This document shows positions 47,301-56,809 of a DNA stretch of 64,000 bases, piece after piece. A program made the position numbers and the translations under genes. Within the stretch, counting starts at the first letter, position 1. Each line of letters starts with the position of its first letter. Origin of the DNA: Trissonchulus latispiculum (taxonomy: Eukaryota > Nematoda > Enoplea > Enoplida > Ironidae). The notes under the pieces were generated by a model. That model did no database searches and was not told the origin of the DNA. It was given only the letters and a program-made list of their open reading frames with translations. The DNA is taken from contig JASAND010010952.1 in the NCBI GenBank assembly GCA_030248195.1, positions 1 through 64,000 on the forward strand, given 5' to 3'.

Positions 47301-50300
47301 TTACTAATGATACTTTGTTGATAATGCACTTGTTACTAACTTATCGTCATATGGCTAGTCAAAAGGTTTTCATGAAAGCTTTCTTAATGCTATTATTCTG
47401 CAAATTGTAAAATAAAGCCAAATGACATTATTTGCCGTGCCGGCCGAGCGGTTAAGGCGTTCGACTTTGGATCCGATAGGGAACCGAACCCGAACTTTGG
47501 TTCGAATCCCCGCTGCCATAAGGCTTTCACAAATCCCCTTGAGCAAGGGACTAAGCACATATCGGTTCGCCGTGGGCTCTAGCCAGCCGAGCTATCCATC
47601 CTTAGTTGGTCGGTAAATGGGTACCACTTATGTGGGAAGGTAACAGGAGACCGTGTAGGGCGTCTACACTAGCGTCTAGCTGGCCCCTCCTCCACGGTTG
47701 TAGTCATCATATGAGGTGACACTCCTGGCTCAAGGGCTGTGTATCCGGGGATGAGCACCGGCACCCTAGACCCTGACAAGGGTAGGAGAATCCTCCGGGG
47801 GTTACCTTTTTTCTTACATTATTAAGCAAGTTCGGTTAACAGTAGCAAAGCTTTAGTTTTCAGGACTTGCAAATTGAACAGGCGACAAACACCGAACTGA
47901 GTTATACTTATGATAGCGCGGTAAACAGTGTAAAGTACTCACATTAAACCCAGTTGCAATAGGTCAGCATAGTAATTATAATGAACAAAACTGCAAAAAT
48001 TAAACCTTCTAGCATAATGACTCTCGGACTAGACTTTGAATTTACTGCTGTATTTTTATTTGTACACAGAAACTGCGATAAATGGCAGCTGGATGTTTGA
48101 ATTTGAATTTTTGTACTCACTCCGCCCATGGAAAAGTGCTTTGCTCAGATTTTTCTTAGAACAACCACCAAGGAGTACTTTTTGGATTTAAACCAGTCTG
48201 TTTTGAAAACAGCGATAGTTAAGGCAGGCTTAAGGGGGGGAGTCCATTTTTGGCCGATTTTTCGACCATCTCCGATTTTGCTCATTTTCACATATTTTGT
48301 TCTCCGATTGGTATATTTAAACGAGTTTTTGAAATTAAAGTCGGATCTTTTACGGTTAATGAGTAATTTCACTTCAAAGTTGAGATCTCATGTGTTAAAC
48401 ATAGGTGTAATGTGGGTAATAACGTCCCCGTTATCACCCCCCTTCCAAGCCCTTTTATAATTCCCACTTTCACTGTTTTCCCAAAACTCCCCCAAAATCC
48501 CCCAAAATCCCCCAAATCCCCCATAAATATTGTATTTTTATAATTGTTGGGAAGTCCGATAATTATGTATTATTTTGTATATAAAATCCCCTCTAAAATA
48601 CTGTGCAGTGCTAACTTTATGTTCACCTTTTGAAAATTACTTAAAATTACTTATTTCGGAGCGTAAACTTAACATTGCACATATTTCCTTTTCTTGTTGG
48701 CTTAGCGAAGATAGACCCTCCCGTTCCCAACGCATGACAAAATTCTCCTTGAATGATTACATCACCCTTTCGTCAGTCGGGAGTTTGACAAGTCACCGTG
48801 CGGCTGTTTATCTGAGATTGGGGCCCCACCCTCACCTGTCTACACCTAAAAGTGTAAGTTTCTAGGTTTCGATTTTTCTTTTAAAAACCCCTTTCTAACT
48901 CCTTTTCTAACTGTTTCCTGACTCTAATCCCCTTTCCTTTTTGCTTATTTTTCAAGTTAATCAATCCCTAACTTCCCCCCTTCCTTTTCCCACCTAATTA
49001 GCGGGGTTGCCCCCGTTCCCTCCCCCGGGTCTAACTTCACTAGCTAAGTCCCCTCCCCAATTTTATTTTATTGTTCCGCTGCCCTATTTGTTGCTGGTCC
49101 CCCATTCCTTTGTCTCTGTTCCCTTTTGTGCCCCTTTTCCTGTTTTTGTGCGGGTAGCCCGCTGTACCTTGTCCGTCTTGTCCGGATACCGCCGGACGGA
49201 CTTTATTGTATTATTCCTGCCCTGTGCCTTCCCAATAAACCTATCAGTTGTCTGCTATCTATTTTAATTAATTAATTTACTAAGTTCTAACTAGTTTGGT
49301 TTATTTTTCTAGCTAGGTAGAGCTCTGGGACTAGCCCGGAGCTGACTTATAACTGAGTTTATTTTTGTGTGTGTGTTCCCCCGTTTGCTAGGCGCCCCGT
49401 TGGCGTCCCCCAAAAGTGTCCATCTTCCCCTTGGCGAGGCAAGTCGGTGGTAGAGAGCCGCCTGGACTAAATATCTCCACCCGCAGTCGTAGGTCAGCGT
49501 CTTGCGCACAGTTCCATTGTAAAGTTGGGGCTTGAGCTCAGCGGTTAAAATCCCTAGCTCCCTCAATATTTTACATAGGAAACTGGAAAAGTTTCAATTT
49601 TTTGACTAGTGTCAAAAAATCTCGAAACTGGGCAAAGATTATCAGCATAATTTGGTATCATTAGAAACGCCTAATTGTATAGTTTAATTTGCTGGAATTA
49701 GATTTTTGAGTTAGGCCTTTAAATTTTTTAAAATAATTTTTGAAGCTTGCTGACTGTGAAATTTGACGTTTTTCGTTGCTGAAAACTGGGGAGTTTCAAC
49801 TTTGATCAAGCATTACATAAATTGAAAGGCCTAACTAAAAAATCTGATTCCAACAAATCACAGTATATAAGTAGACGTTTCTAACAATACCAAATGATGC
49901 TGATAATCTTTGCCCAGTTTCGAGATTTTTTGTCACTAAAAATTTGGTTTTTTACCTTTTACGTGAGACCATTGCAATCAGCAGCTACCAACTGCCAAAA
50001 TATCTCGTTTCTCGTTATTTCTGGTGGCTGTAGCTCAGTGTTGACTACAATTATTCCAGCTAAGTAGCGCAACGTGGTCGCTGCATCCCAATCTGTCGGA
50101 CTGGTACCCATATAGCAAAAATATCGATTTTTTCAAATTTCTCAAAATATGATAAATTTGACATCAATCGAAAGCTCTTAATGCGGGGAACATTTTTTCT
50201 TCTTGTCTTGGGCTATGGTCCGCAAATGCACCAAATTGAAGTTAATTGCTGTTAAAGGGTTTTGTTATCTAACCTCAACATTGGCCTTGCTGCTCCTTAA

Positions 50301-53300
50301 AAATCGTTAAAAAGGCATGAAATCACGTTTAGCCTGCCAATACCGGGACAAAATTAGTTCTTTAGATCAATTTTCAAATGTACACCCCATGGAAGCTCCA
50401 AAATCAAAGACTGTACAAGGAAAATTGCCTTAGCCTCAAGCGGTACCCTCGTTTCGCCCATTAGTACAATTGCAAGCAGTTGATAGCTGGTAACTCGTGG
50501 AGACATGGATGAAACAACTCAATATTTAAACTTGGTACGTACAACATGTGTGGCTACATTATGTGTAAAAATGAGCGAAATCCGTGACTATAAATTTTTT
50601 CATGGTGGACCCCCCCTTAAGTTTGTAACAAAAAAGAATCCAGCATCAACTTTGTCCTGTTGTAACACATTTTGTCGAGCGTACAGCTCGCATATTGCAA
50701 GTAGGATACTCAGCTGCTCGAAACCAGAAAACATTTTTATGTACTCATCCAAACTTTAAGCAACACATGGTACATACTGGTCAAGAACTTTAAATTGTTG
50801 CAAAGTTTCGAAGCACCCGTTGATTGCTAAAGCAGTTGTTCCGTTTTTGTTAACTTGACACAAATAAATCCCTAAATTTTTTAAACCGACCGGGATCGCG
50901 ATAGGAGATTATCAATATAAGGTGTGCTTTATTAAATTTAATACTCATTTCATCCATACCTGAAGGAGAGGTCAAATTTCACCTGCCCTTGTGGTAGCCC
51001 ATTTGGGAACCTCTTGTAGAAGCAACTTAGCTTAGGTGCAGTATTGTAAAATAAATTTATCCGACTTCATTTTTTTGAAAGTCTTTAACAAACCACGGCT
51101 ATTTTTCAACAAAAGTTAAGTTTTTTGGACAGTTTTCAGGAAAAAAGCGGTTTGTTTCGATAATCTTCGTGCTTCCGATTTTGTGTTCAGGAACAGATTT
51201 GAGTTCTATGATCCTTATCAAGGCAGCTGCTATACCTTAACAAGTCATCTCTTTGTGCAGTCAGGACAGGCAGCTGGTAGGTATACATTTTCAATTGCTG
51301 TAAGAATATATTACGTGGTACCCGGATTAATAACAGAAACCAGGAATTATAAAGACAATTATCATACGACGATACTTTCGTAGGCCATTTCAAAGCAGTA
51401 TTGCATGTTTTATTCCAGGAATGCAAATCTTGATAAACGCAAGCGCTCCCAGCGTTTTTGACATAAATGAAAATGCAGGCGTTAAACTTATCATACACGA
51501 CAAGAACTCTCGACCTATTCCAATGGTTGACGGTTACATTATTTCTCCTGGAACAAAGTCATCGTTGCAGGTAGCATATGTGAGTTAATATATAGCTCTA
51601 ACCATTCTGTTCAATTATAGATTACTACTGTAAAAACTGAAAAATACTACAAGGATTCGCAGAAAGAGCTACGATTAAGCTCTTGCACAACGAAGACCTG
51701 ACTGCTGTCGGTTTTATCAAAAAGCGTTGCTGTCCGCAAGTAACGACTAATTTTAAGTATTTGTAACTTTTCCGTATTCCCAGTTAGAACTGTAAATATA
51801 TCATAAACCCGTCTGCAAACATATTGAAATTTTCCGAAAAATACGTGACTTAGTAGAAATTTAACCATGCTTCCAGCCATAATGTGCTTCACGCATAGTA
51901 TACAGTAACACACCATGCATGAAACGTGGTATCATATTGCATCAAAATACTTGTCCAACTGGATCAAATTTTTACGTAGCTTCTCTGTGGGCTCACAGAA
52001 GCATAAACAAAAGTAATTTGCATTAGCTCTTGGAAAATGGATTACAAGAAGGTAAAGATTGTGTAAACACGGCTAAACGAAAGCAGAATTGAGTGCCAGA
52101 AATAATATTTTTTGTCTAATTTTCTTTGTCAACTTTGTCTATTTTTATTAGCTCACTTTCAGAAAACTAGCAAATATAAACCCTTAGTGTTACCGTGCAG
52201 TTACAATGAAAGCATCATAATAATTTTAGAGACTGGAGCAAAGACTGCCGTTGGTTGCAAGCGATTGCTCAAATACGATATCTAGCTACGGTGGTTGGCT
52301 TTCCGCCTTCACACCAGAGGTAGCAGAAAGGAATTAGTAACTCTTGTTAGCGGTTACTGCAGCTGTTATTTGGAAAATGAGCAAGTGCTATTGTACTAAT
52401 AGGAAGACAGTTTTAACAGATTACCTGGGGATTGCCTCCGCTTTGTGTTGTCACCTTTTACTTGCCATGTTTATATAGGTCTAGCTAATTGCGATACAGC
52501 CTACAGTACAAATTACCCCAACCATATAGGCTATGAGTGTCTAATAATTGCGCAAGTGTAGAACTATTGTGTTAAGAGCATTTAATAGATTTCCAGATCT
52601 GCTACCTTTCGTGTTATGAACGGAGTGTTATTAGCAAATGCGGCTGCTTCGATGGACGAATAACCAACCAATTTGCGGCTACTCATCATCGGAACATATC
52701 AAATTGTCTAATGAATATGAGCAATTGTACGTTATCATGCTTCGTAGTAATTGGTAGTAATTTCTGTTTATGCCATCGCGACATATGCAAATTTTCAGTA
52801 TTAAATTTTTCATAACTGCTAGGATTGCCTGTGGAAACCTTTAAACTCTCTGAAGCATTTGAGCACTGGTACTAGTAACGTCAGTTATTATGTCTATTTG
52901 AAGCTGAAAAATAACGAATAACTGTCAAGCGAAATCCCATCCTAAAATGGTAATGCTTCAACGGATGACAGTTATCATGTAGCATAGCCGTCATCAATCC
53001 TACAGTAACAAGTGTTGTTTTTTGAGATTATATGGGGTACTTTTTGTGCCAAATCTCATGTCATGCAATTTCTGAAATATAAAATCCTTCATAACTTAGA
53101 TGTCATGTAGAAACATATGAACGCTGTTTTTGATCAAGCACACACTCAAATTATGATAATAAGAATTTTTTGCTAAAAATGCTCAAACTACCTACCTCAG
53201 CTCTGCCTCCCCAATCGACTTACCGATTACACAGTATGCCACAAAAAATTCAAAAGGAAGATTTGAAATATGAAAAAATAATAAATAAGAAAAAGAGTGA

Positions 53301-56300
53301 AAACTAACTTCACAAAACATGTATGACATTCAGTAACTTTCCACGAATGGAGCTGTAACATAATTGTCAATACAGTACAGTTGCAAACAACCCAGTACAG
53401 AGATATGATTGAGTTATGTATCTGGAAATAAAAGATTGCAAATTCCAGAGTGTCTGAACTAAACATCTCCGATTAGTCTGACCAACTGTGAAGACAGAAG
53501 GCAACAACTTACAAGTGACGCAAATTTATTTTGCAAAGAGAAATTGCCTGAAATAATCAAATACGACTTACAACGCAGACACCAGACAAATTTGATAGAA
53601 AATTTAGTCAAGAAAATAACACAATGAATCAAGTAACCTAAAGTAAACAAGAGATCGCACAGAAATGACCGGAGAAAGACACAAAATTTATGAACCTCAA
53701 CACCGTCAACTAATAGGAAACCCATTTCATAACAGATCGCTTGCGCGCTCAACATTGTTAGGTTAAACTATTTCCTAACTCCCACCCTGGACCGTACACA
53801 AGAACACAAATTAGTTTGAACGTTTGTGAAGATAACACCAACTTGTGAAAGATTTAAAAAGAAAAAGCTAGGAATATTTCCAGAAAGATTTTCAAGATAT
53901 TAAGCAAACTTTCTCCCATAGACATAGCGCTTTAATGGTAATTATGAAAAGCATGATGAAGCATGAATAAATTTTACAGAAAAATGAAATATCTTGACTT
54001 TTGTCAGGCCGGTTAATTAAATTAGAAAAAAGGGTGATCATAATACAATGAAAAAATAAAGGAACATTTCTTGCTGACTAAGGACTCAGATAGGAAATCA
54101 CTACCGCAGCAAATATAGACTGAAGCGAAACTAGAACAAAATGGTAGCCGGTCAATAATTTAAACGAAATTGTAAAAATTCCAAATTTTTCATGAAAGTC
54201 TGCAAACATGAAAAATTACTTCAAAATTGAACAAATGCAATGTTCAAAACAAGTTTACTTTTAAAACAAACGTTAAATGCTATCTTTGGCATGACTATTA
54301 ATTTACCTTTAATTCATGCTTCCAAGAAGCAAGCTCCATTGAAAATACATGTCTACACTAAATGAACTCTTAAACAGTTCTTTGATGCAAATTCTTCAGA
54401 AACGAGGAATGTTGTAAACAGTGCAGTGTGATGTTTCTGATATTTTCGATATAATGTGCGTAAGCCAACAGTTTTTGTTGCCAATTAATATTGTGCTTTA
54501 GCCTGTGTTTGCTGCAACTTTCTCTAAGCATTTTCAGGGGAGTGCTTATGGACACTTGGAGCATTTGAAAATTCATCTGCTGAATGGTTTCAAAACTGTC
54601 AATGCTTGTGGCCATGCAGGTTGGTCACTATTAGATCTATTTTATTCATCCTGAAAAACTTCCTTGACTCTAAGTGTTAGCATTTATATCACTTCCAACA
54701 TTGACTGTTGGATCAACCAGCTAGCAATGCTTCTGCTACAAAGCGTTTGTGGTCAAATTCTATTACTTCAAATATGCGAAACCGAGTTTTATTTTATAAA
54801 TCGATTCTTAATTCAATTTTAATATTTTAATTTTATATCCCTGCCAACTTCGACTGTTCGATTAACAAGCTTAGCAATACTTAACATTTGAGAAAGTACA
54901 GAGCGTTTGTGGTCAAATCATATCACTTGACATTTGAAAAATCTAATTTTGTTGTGTTCCGTAGTAAAGAACAAGTTCACCACGAATACGACCACAAAAT
55001 CGTAATTTTATAATAAAAGTTCTTAAAAGTATTGAAATACCTTTTGAGTTAAGATCACAAGCACAACGATCAATTTCTTTGATAACTAATTGAAAAGTTT
55101 GTCGTGAACCTTTGAAGCAGTACGCTTTGTTTTCAAAAGCGCTATTGTTTCGTATTGCGAAAGCAAGTACTCTTCGAGTTCGAGGTAAGAATTTATTTAA
55201 ATGTTTAAATGATACCAATCACCCTAAGGCACCAGCCGACGCCAATATTCCATATTCTGCTAATTACGTTATTTCATTAACGATACGCTTTTACAGATTT
55301 GGCTTTTACGAAGTAACAAGAACAACAACAACTTCCGACTTTACAGATGAAGTAAGTAGTAATTTAGTAATTTGAAGTAATTGAAGTAGTTTAGTAGATC
55401 CATATGCTGCATACAGCCGGATGGAAGTTTTAATGCTTTCCTTGTTTTAACATTTGGCATTGTATTTGCTGCATGCATTATTTTTCAATTTCAGCAGCAG
55501 AAGAATCAAATAGGAAACACCATGTACGTTAGTAGACATTTTGACACCTAGTTAACATATCTGATAATCGTAGATATAAAAGGAGAATCCCGAATTCTCT
55601 TCAACGAGCTTATAAATGTTTCATACATTTTCTAATGCGCTCTTTGACTACAAATACTGACAAAATGGTACCTCCTAGCTGCATTCTCGAAACGAAATAG
55701 ATAATATGAAATCGCTTTTAGATCTCGAAAAGCTTGGCCCAAATTAGCGGAAAGCATGCCAGTCTATGCCATGCCCTAACTTGAATCTGGAGCACTGAAG
55801 TCAATTAAAACAAAAGCGAACATGCCTTAACGCAGTCAGCAGAATCCTATCCGCAACAAAATTTGACTCTCGTAATAGTTTCTTTCTAATCTAGACAGCG
55901 TATTTCTAGCCATGCCAGCTCAATTTCTTTGAAAGTCAAAGCCTAGTCAGTTCAAGTCTTTAGAAGTTTGGTTGATTTGTGTAGTCACTATCTTTTAATA
56001 GGTGCACAAATTTAAAGTGAAATAATAAATTGAGATCAAACGTTCCAGCACTGTAGCACTAATGACCGGCTATAGATCCAAATTTTGCCAAGCTCGACTG
56101 CTATTGGACCGATGTTTAAATATGTTTCGGGTTCATAAAGTAATCTTTCAACTTTGCACCTATACTTCCCCTTGGAAAATACTAAGTTCGCTTTGTAAAC
56201 TCAATTATTTTAGACTGGCCAAGGTTACTGTATCAACCCCCGAAAGTTATCACTTAGTTTTCAAAGAAAGAAGAATTTACGAGGTGAGAAAACAAAAAAT

Positions 56301-56809
56301 AAGTTTACGCAGGTTGCCACTAACGTTTTAACTCATGTTGATAAGTTAACTCTGTAGGTAGATCTTTATGAGCAATGGAATAACAGTGGTCTTCAAAGCC
56401 AATTCGTACCTTGTGGATACTGAGGAACCATTCAATTGAGTAAAAATTATGGGACTTCAAATATCCAAAACGGTATGTTACTAGCGGGCGCGTAAACCGC
56501 AAGAACTTATGCGTTAGAATTATGAAGTCTCCTTGCGACGGACCAAACCAGTTGCACAATTATAGGTTAGCGATAGCATAGCAACCCTTTTTACGGATAA
56601 GGCAAAAAATGATTCGGCATCATTGAACAATTCCTGTGATTCCTGCTTTAGTTTGACATTCCTGTTTTTAGATATACCAACTGATATCCAACTCTGGAGG
56701 AATGATTGCTATATTTACAGGAGCTTCCTTCATTACTATAGCAGAGCTGACTGCTTTTATATTTATGGAATCAGTTAAGCTTAAGCCGCGTTTCTGGTAT
56801 GACGCTTAG
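38147..56809 (+). CDS. Multi-exon DEG/ENaC-family channel gene with a C-type-lectin-like insert
   Basis: Interrupted gene for a membrane cation-channel subunit. Recognised exons: 38147-38392, 38845-38947, 39466-39676, 40887-40991, 41811-41995, 42229-42365, 46993-47138, 51191-51276, 51419-51570, 51621-?, 52597-52743 or 52797, 55229-55351, 56672-56809. Exon phases agree at every junction from 38392 to 51570 (0,1,2,2,1,0,2,1,0), which is strong evidence for one gene. Family features in order: HG motif, TM1, FPAVTICDYNPF, an ectodomain with YQGSCYT and PGTKSSLQ blocks, the CYLSC..KCGC signature, and a GGMIAIFTGAS pore/TM2 end. Missing or unresolved: the first exon, the junction after 51621 (TGA at 51699-51701), and the ectodomain segment between 52.8 and 55.2 kb. 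It is either an active gene with exons I cannot see or a recent pseudogene. Introns hold many transposons. Confidence 0.85.
38845..38947 (+). CDS. DEG/ENaC ectodomain exon 3
   Basis: Acceptor cttgtttcag; in phase 0, out phase 1; frame begins YFLYTGEGSALEQRRKKPFE and ends NFKTSART. Proximal ectodomain; no motif on its own, supported by splice signals and phase. Confidence 0.65.
39466..39676 (+). CDS. C-type-lectin-like exon within the channel gene
   Basis: Acceptor gctattttag, donor gtacgt; phase 1 in, 2 out. The frame shows GKCPSGWIVGDRACYLKLSS, a charged linker, then SLCQSLPQNSHLPVFIDAKQ. The C-P-x-G-W...C-Y...C...L arrangement matches the first half of C-type lectin-like domains (first Cys pair, CY strand, alpha-helix Cys). 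The terminal Cys/Trp half is not seen here. The donor choice is set by phase agreement with the next exon. Confidence 0.6.
39704..40136. repeat. Foldback element of cggatagtctaa repeats in an intron
   Basis: Left end 39704-39776 has four tandem variants of cggatagtctaa; the right end 40072-40136 is their reverse complement (tagactatccgaaa repeats). It inserts 27 bp after the donor of the lectin-like exon. Confidence 0.85.
40887..40991 (+). CDS. Channel-gene ectodomain exon 5 (possible second part of lectin-like fold)
   Basis: Phase 2 in and out; donor gtatgt. The frame reads DYLRVADKYMYLGYVKNENE, then VINMLGKSSDCLA. The YLGY...GK..DC spacing could correspond to the WIGL...W.dG...C segment of a degenerate C-type lectin domain, but the diagnostic Trp residues are lacking. 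Confidence 0.55.
41069..41503. repeat. Foldback element of gttacacaaacc repeats
   Basis: Five to six variants of gttacacaaacc at about 41073-41190 on the plus strand, mirrored by ggtttgtgtagcgggacggt and ggtttgtgtaacggg at 41464-41500. AT-rich centre. Lies wholly inside the intron between exons 5 and 6. Confidence 0.8.
41811..41995 (+). CDS. Channel-gene ectodomain exon 6
   Basis: Acceptor gttggtttcag, donor gtaaac; phase 2 in, 1 out. The frame includes FLNQMHSLKEIVNVTRPIVF and LERSEIICQLLENETEAC; two N-x-T sites (NVT, NET) fit an extracellular glycoprotein segment. Confidence 0.7.
42121..42225 (+). mobile_element. Diverged S1-like SINE fragment next to a splice acceptor
   Basis: gtgggttcgcgtccgtccca and ggttcgaatttttcggacct resemble the B-box and body of the S1 family; a T-rich tail merges into the polypyrimidine tract of the acceptor at 42227-42228. 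Confidence 0.45.
42229..42365 (+). CDS. Channel-gene ectodomain exon 7
   Basis: Acceptor atgtttgcag, donor gtatgt; phase 1 in, 0 out. The frame runs NETQWIGGKLGIDDLISKGL and ends YTQWESILRGTK. Supported by splice borders and phase; no single diagnostic motif. Confidence 0.7.
42421..42462. repeat. ATTA microsatellite
   Basis: Run of taat/atta units in the intron after exon 7. Confidence 0.85.
42985..43830. mobile_element. Foldback/MITE-like element in intron 7
   Basis: Outer arms match in inverse: cttaccattgttcatcatgt with tctgattggctaatc on the left, gccaatcagatgcgt with catgctcaacaatggtaagt on the right. An inner pair of arms (tgtgtttata around 43556; tataaacacacg around 43647) shows a second mirror. 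Purine-rich aaagaaag tracts at 43130-43190 and 43424-43472 fill the left half. Confidence 0.7.
45460..46921 (+). repeat. Dispersed repeat family R2, copy 3, split by an insertion
   Basis: The left part (45460-45530) carries the caaaccctatcgctatcggg and aaaaatagccgg words. The right part (46628-46921) carries the AT-rich middle, aagccccct runs and gaccctatgttaatgtatgg. Copies 1 and 2 are uninterrupted, so the palindrome between the parts is a later insertion. Confidence 0.75.
45531..46627. mobile_element. 1.1-kb near-palindromic foldback element
   Basis: Terminal sequence tatagtacgaccaaaa is mirrored by ttttggtcgtactata. Inverse matches run almost the whole length (for example ctcaggaactcgagatttcg and its mirror cgaaatctcgagttcctgag; gatgggtatcattcgaaagc and its mirror), with the centre near 46065. 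Interior is rich in ttccggaattccgg words. A TA target duplication is possible at the ends. No transposase seen; the 85- and 94-codon frames inside are not genes. Confidence 0.9.
46993..47138 (+). CDS. DEG/ENaC ectodomain exon 8
   Basis: In phase 0, out phase 2, donor gtaaga. The frame starts AMFPYAYGIMNEFIKKEYEK and ends RFQDIVKSCTINYVTNCMDW. The F..iv.SC..n...C pattern is the family's conserved C-x(5-8)-C finger element preceding the YG-C-Y/F-T block, which indeed opens the next exon. The acceptor (catcattttaag) is modest. Confidence 0.85.
47431..47815 (+). mobile_element. tRNA-derived SINE, family S3 (type II tRNA head)
   Basis: Head gtgccggccgagcggttaag (A-box) and ggttcgaatccccgctgcca (perfect B-box) with a long variable region, like a Ser/Leu tRNA, but the anticodon stem is mispaired. 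The body includes ccccttgagcaagggactaa and ggtaaatgggtaccacttat, ending near a T run at 47807. Forward and reverse frames here are artefacts. Lies in the intron between exons 8 and 9. Confidence 0.8.
48215..48425 (+). repeat. Dispersed repeat family R1, copy 3 (longest)
   Basis: Starts near aaggcaggcttaagggggg and contains ttttcgaccatctccgattt, gctcattttcacatattttg, gagtaatttcacttcaaagt and atgtgttaaacatagg. Best-preserved member; other copies match parts of it. Confidence 0.7.
48480..49570. other. Pyrimidine-rich intronic interval
   Basis: Begins with four tandem ccccaaaat-like units (48480-48525) and continues C/T-rich on the plus strand to about 49560. Frames at 48575-48865, 49007-49267 and 49309-49566 (minus) reflect composition. 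Possibly an unidentified element; no motif recognised. Confidence 0.4.
49599..49943. mobile_element. ~345-bp foldback (MITE-like) element
   Basis: Left end tttttgactagtgtcaaaaa then tctcgaaactgggcaaagat; right end atctttgcccagtttcgaga then tttttgtcactaaaaa. Inverse matching extends inward through ggcctttaaatt/aaattgaaaggcc. Confidence 0.8.
50545..50625 (-). repeat. Dispersed repeat family R1, partial copy 4
   Basis: On the plus strand tatgtgtaaaaatgagcgaaat and ggacccccccttaagt are the reverse complement of the R1 start and core. Confidence 0.55.
51191..51276 (+). CDS. DEG/ENaC ectodomain exon 9 (G-x-C-Y-T block)
   Basis: Acceptor tttgtgttcag; phase 2 in, 1 out; donor gtaggt. The frame NRFEFYDPYQGSCYTLTSHL continues FVQSGQAAG. 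This matches the family's YG-x-C-Y/F-T-F-N block followed by an ...AG junction, and it fits directly onto exon 8. Confidence 0.88.
51419..51570 (+). CDS. DEG/ENaC ectodomain exon 10 (beta-domain, PG block)
   Basis: Acceptor tattccag, donor gtagca; phase 1 in, 0 out. The frame MQILINASAPSVFDINENAG then VKLIIHDKNSRP and ISPGTKSSLQ corresponds to the conserved GLxLxL...AGxxVxIHxxxxxP...SPG stretch of the beta-ball and palm domains. Confidence 0.9.
51621..51698 (+). CDS. DEG/ENaC ectodomain exon 11, unresolved 3' end
   Basis: Acceptor caattatag, phase 0. The frame ITTVKTEKYYKDSQKELRLS continues SCTTKT and meets TGA at 51699-51701 with no usable GT donor before it. The family expects a further Cys-containing strand here. 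Options are a premature stop, a small undetected exon with a non-consensus donor, or a sequencing error. Confidence 0.6.
51702..52596. other. Presumed intron 11
   Basis: One competing exon-like frame lies at 52230-52319 (DWSKDCRWLQAIAQIRYLAT), bounded by AG and GT but phase 2 on both sides and not fitting the next exon. Considered unlikely. Confidence 0.35.
52597..52797 (+). CDS. DEG/ENaC ectodomain exon 12 (CxxxC...CGC signature)
   Basis: Acceptor gatttccag, phase 0. ICYLSCYERSVISKCGCFDG has the family spacing C-x3-C-x8-C-x-C of the palm/thumb Cys cluster. It continues NISNCLMNMSNCTLSCF. Two donors keep phase 0: after 52743 (gtagta) or after 52797 (gtatta); the longer form adds CLCHRDICKF. 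Confidence 0.85.
52798..55228. other. Presumed intron(s) 12 with a missing ectodomain segment
   Basis: The C-x-C-x(2)-P-C and following strand expected before the pre-TM2 region were not found. Hydrophobic or T-rich minus frames at 53227-53755 are unconvincing. Confidence 0.35.
55229..55351 (+). CDS. DEG/ENaC pre-TM2 exon 13
   Basis: Frame ANYVISLTIRFYRFGFYEVT then TRTTTTSDFTDE, ending at a perfect gtaagt donor in phase 0. It aligns with the ...v.l.I.F......YE... strand just before TM2 of the family. The acceptor (caccctaag) is weak, so the left border is uncertain; the frame is open back to 55112. Confidence 0.7.
56672..56809 (+). CDS. DEG/ENaC last exon: TM2 and selectivity filter
   Basis: Acceptor cctgtttttag, phase 0, 45 codons, stop TAG 56807-56809. 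The frame starts IYQLISNSGGMIAIFTGASF and continues ITIAELTAFIFMESVKLKP. The GG then G-A-S (G-x-S filter) and the Glu after the filter are the family's TM2 hallmarks. The very short cytoplasmic tail ends FWYDA. Confidence 0.92.
   Translation: MYQLISNSGGMIAIFTGASFITIAELTAFIFMESVKLKPRFWYDA

Noticed and set aside
47427..47520. tRNA-Ser/Leu-like gene
   Set aside because: Boxes A and B are good, but the anticodon stem is mispaired and a long SINE body follows.
52230..52319. Exon-like frame DWSKDCRWLQAIAQIRYLAT with AG/GT borders
   Set aside because: Phase 2 on both sides does not fit 52597, and the expected Cys spacing is absent.
53459..53755. 98-codon minus-strand hydrophobic frame
   Set aside because: Hydrophobicity follows from T-rich composition; no motif or splice support.
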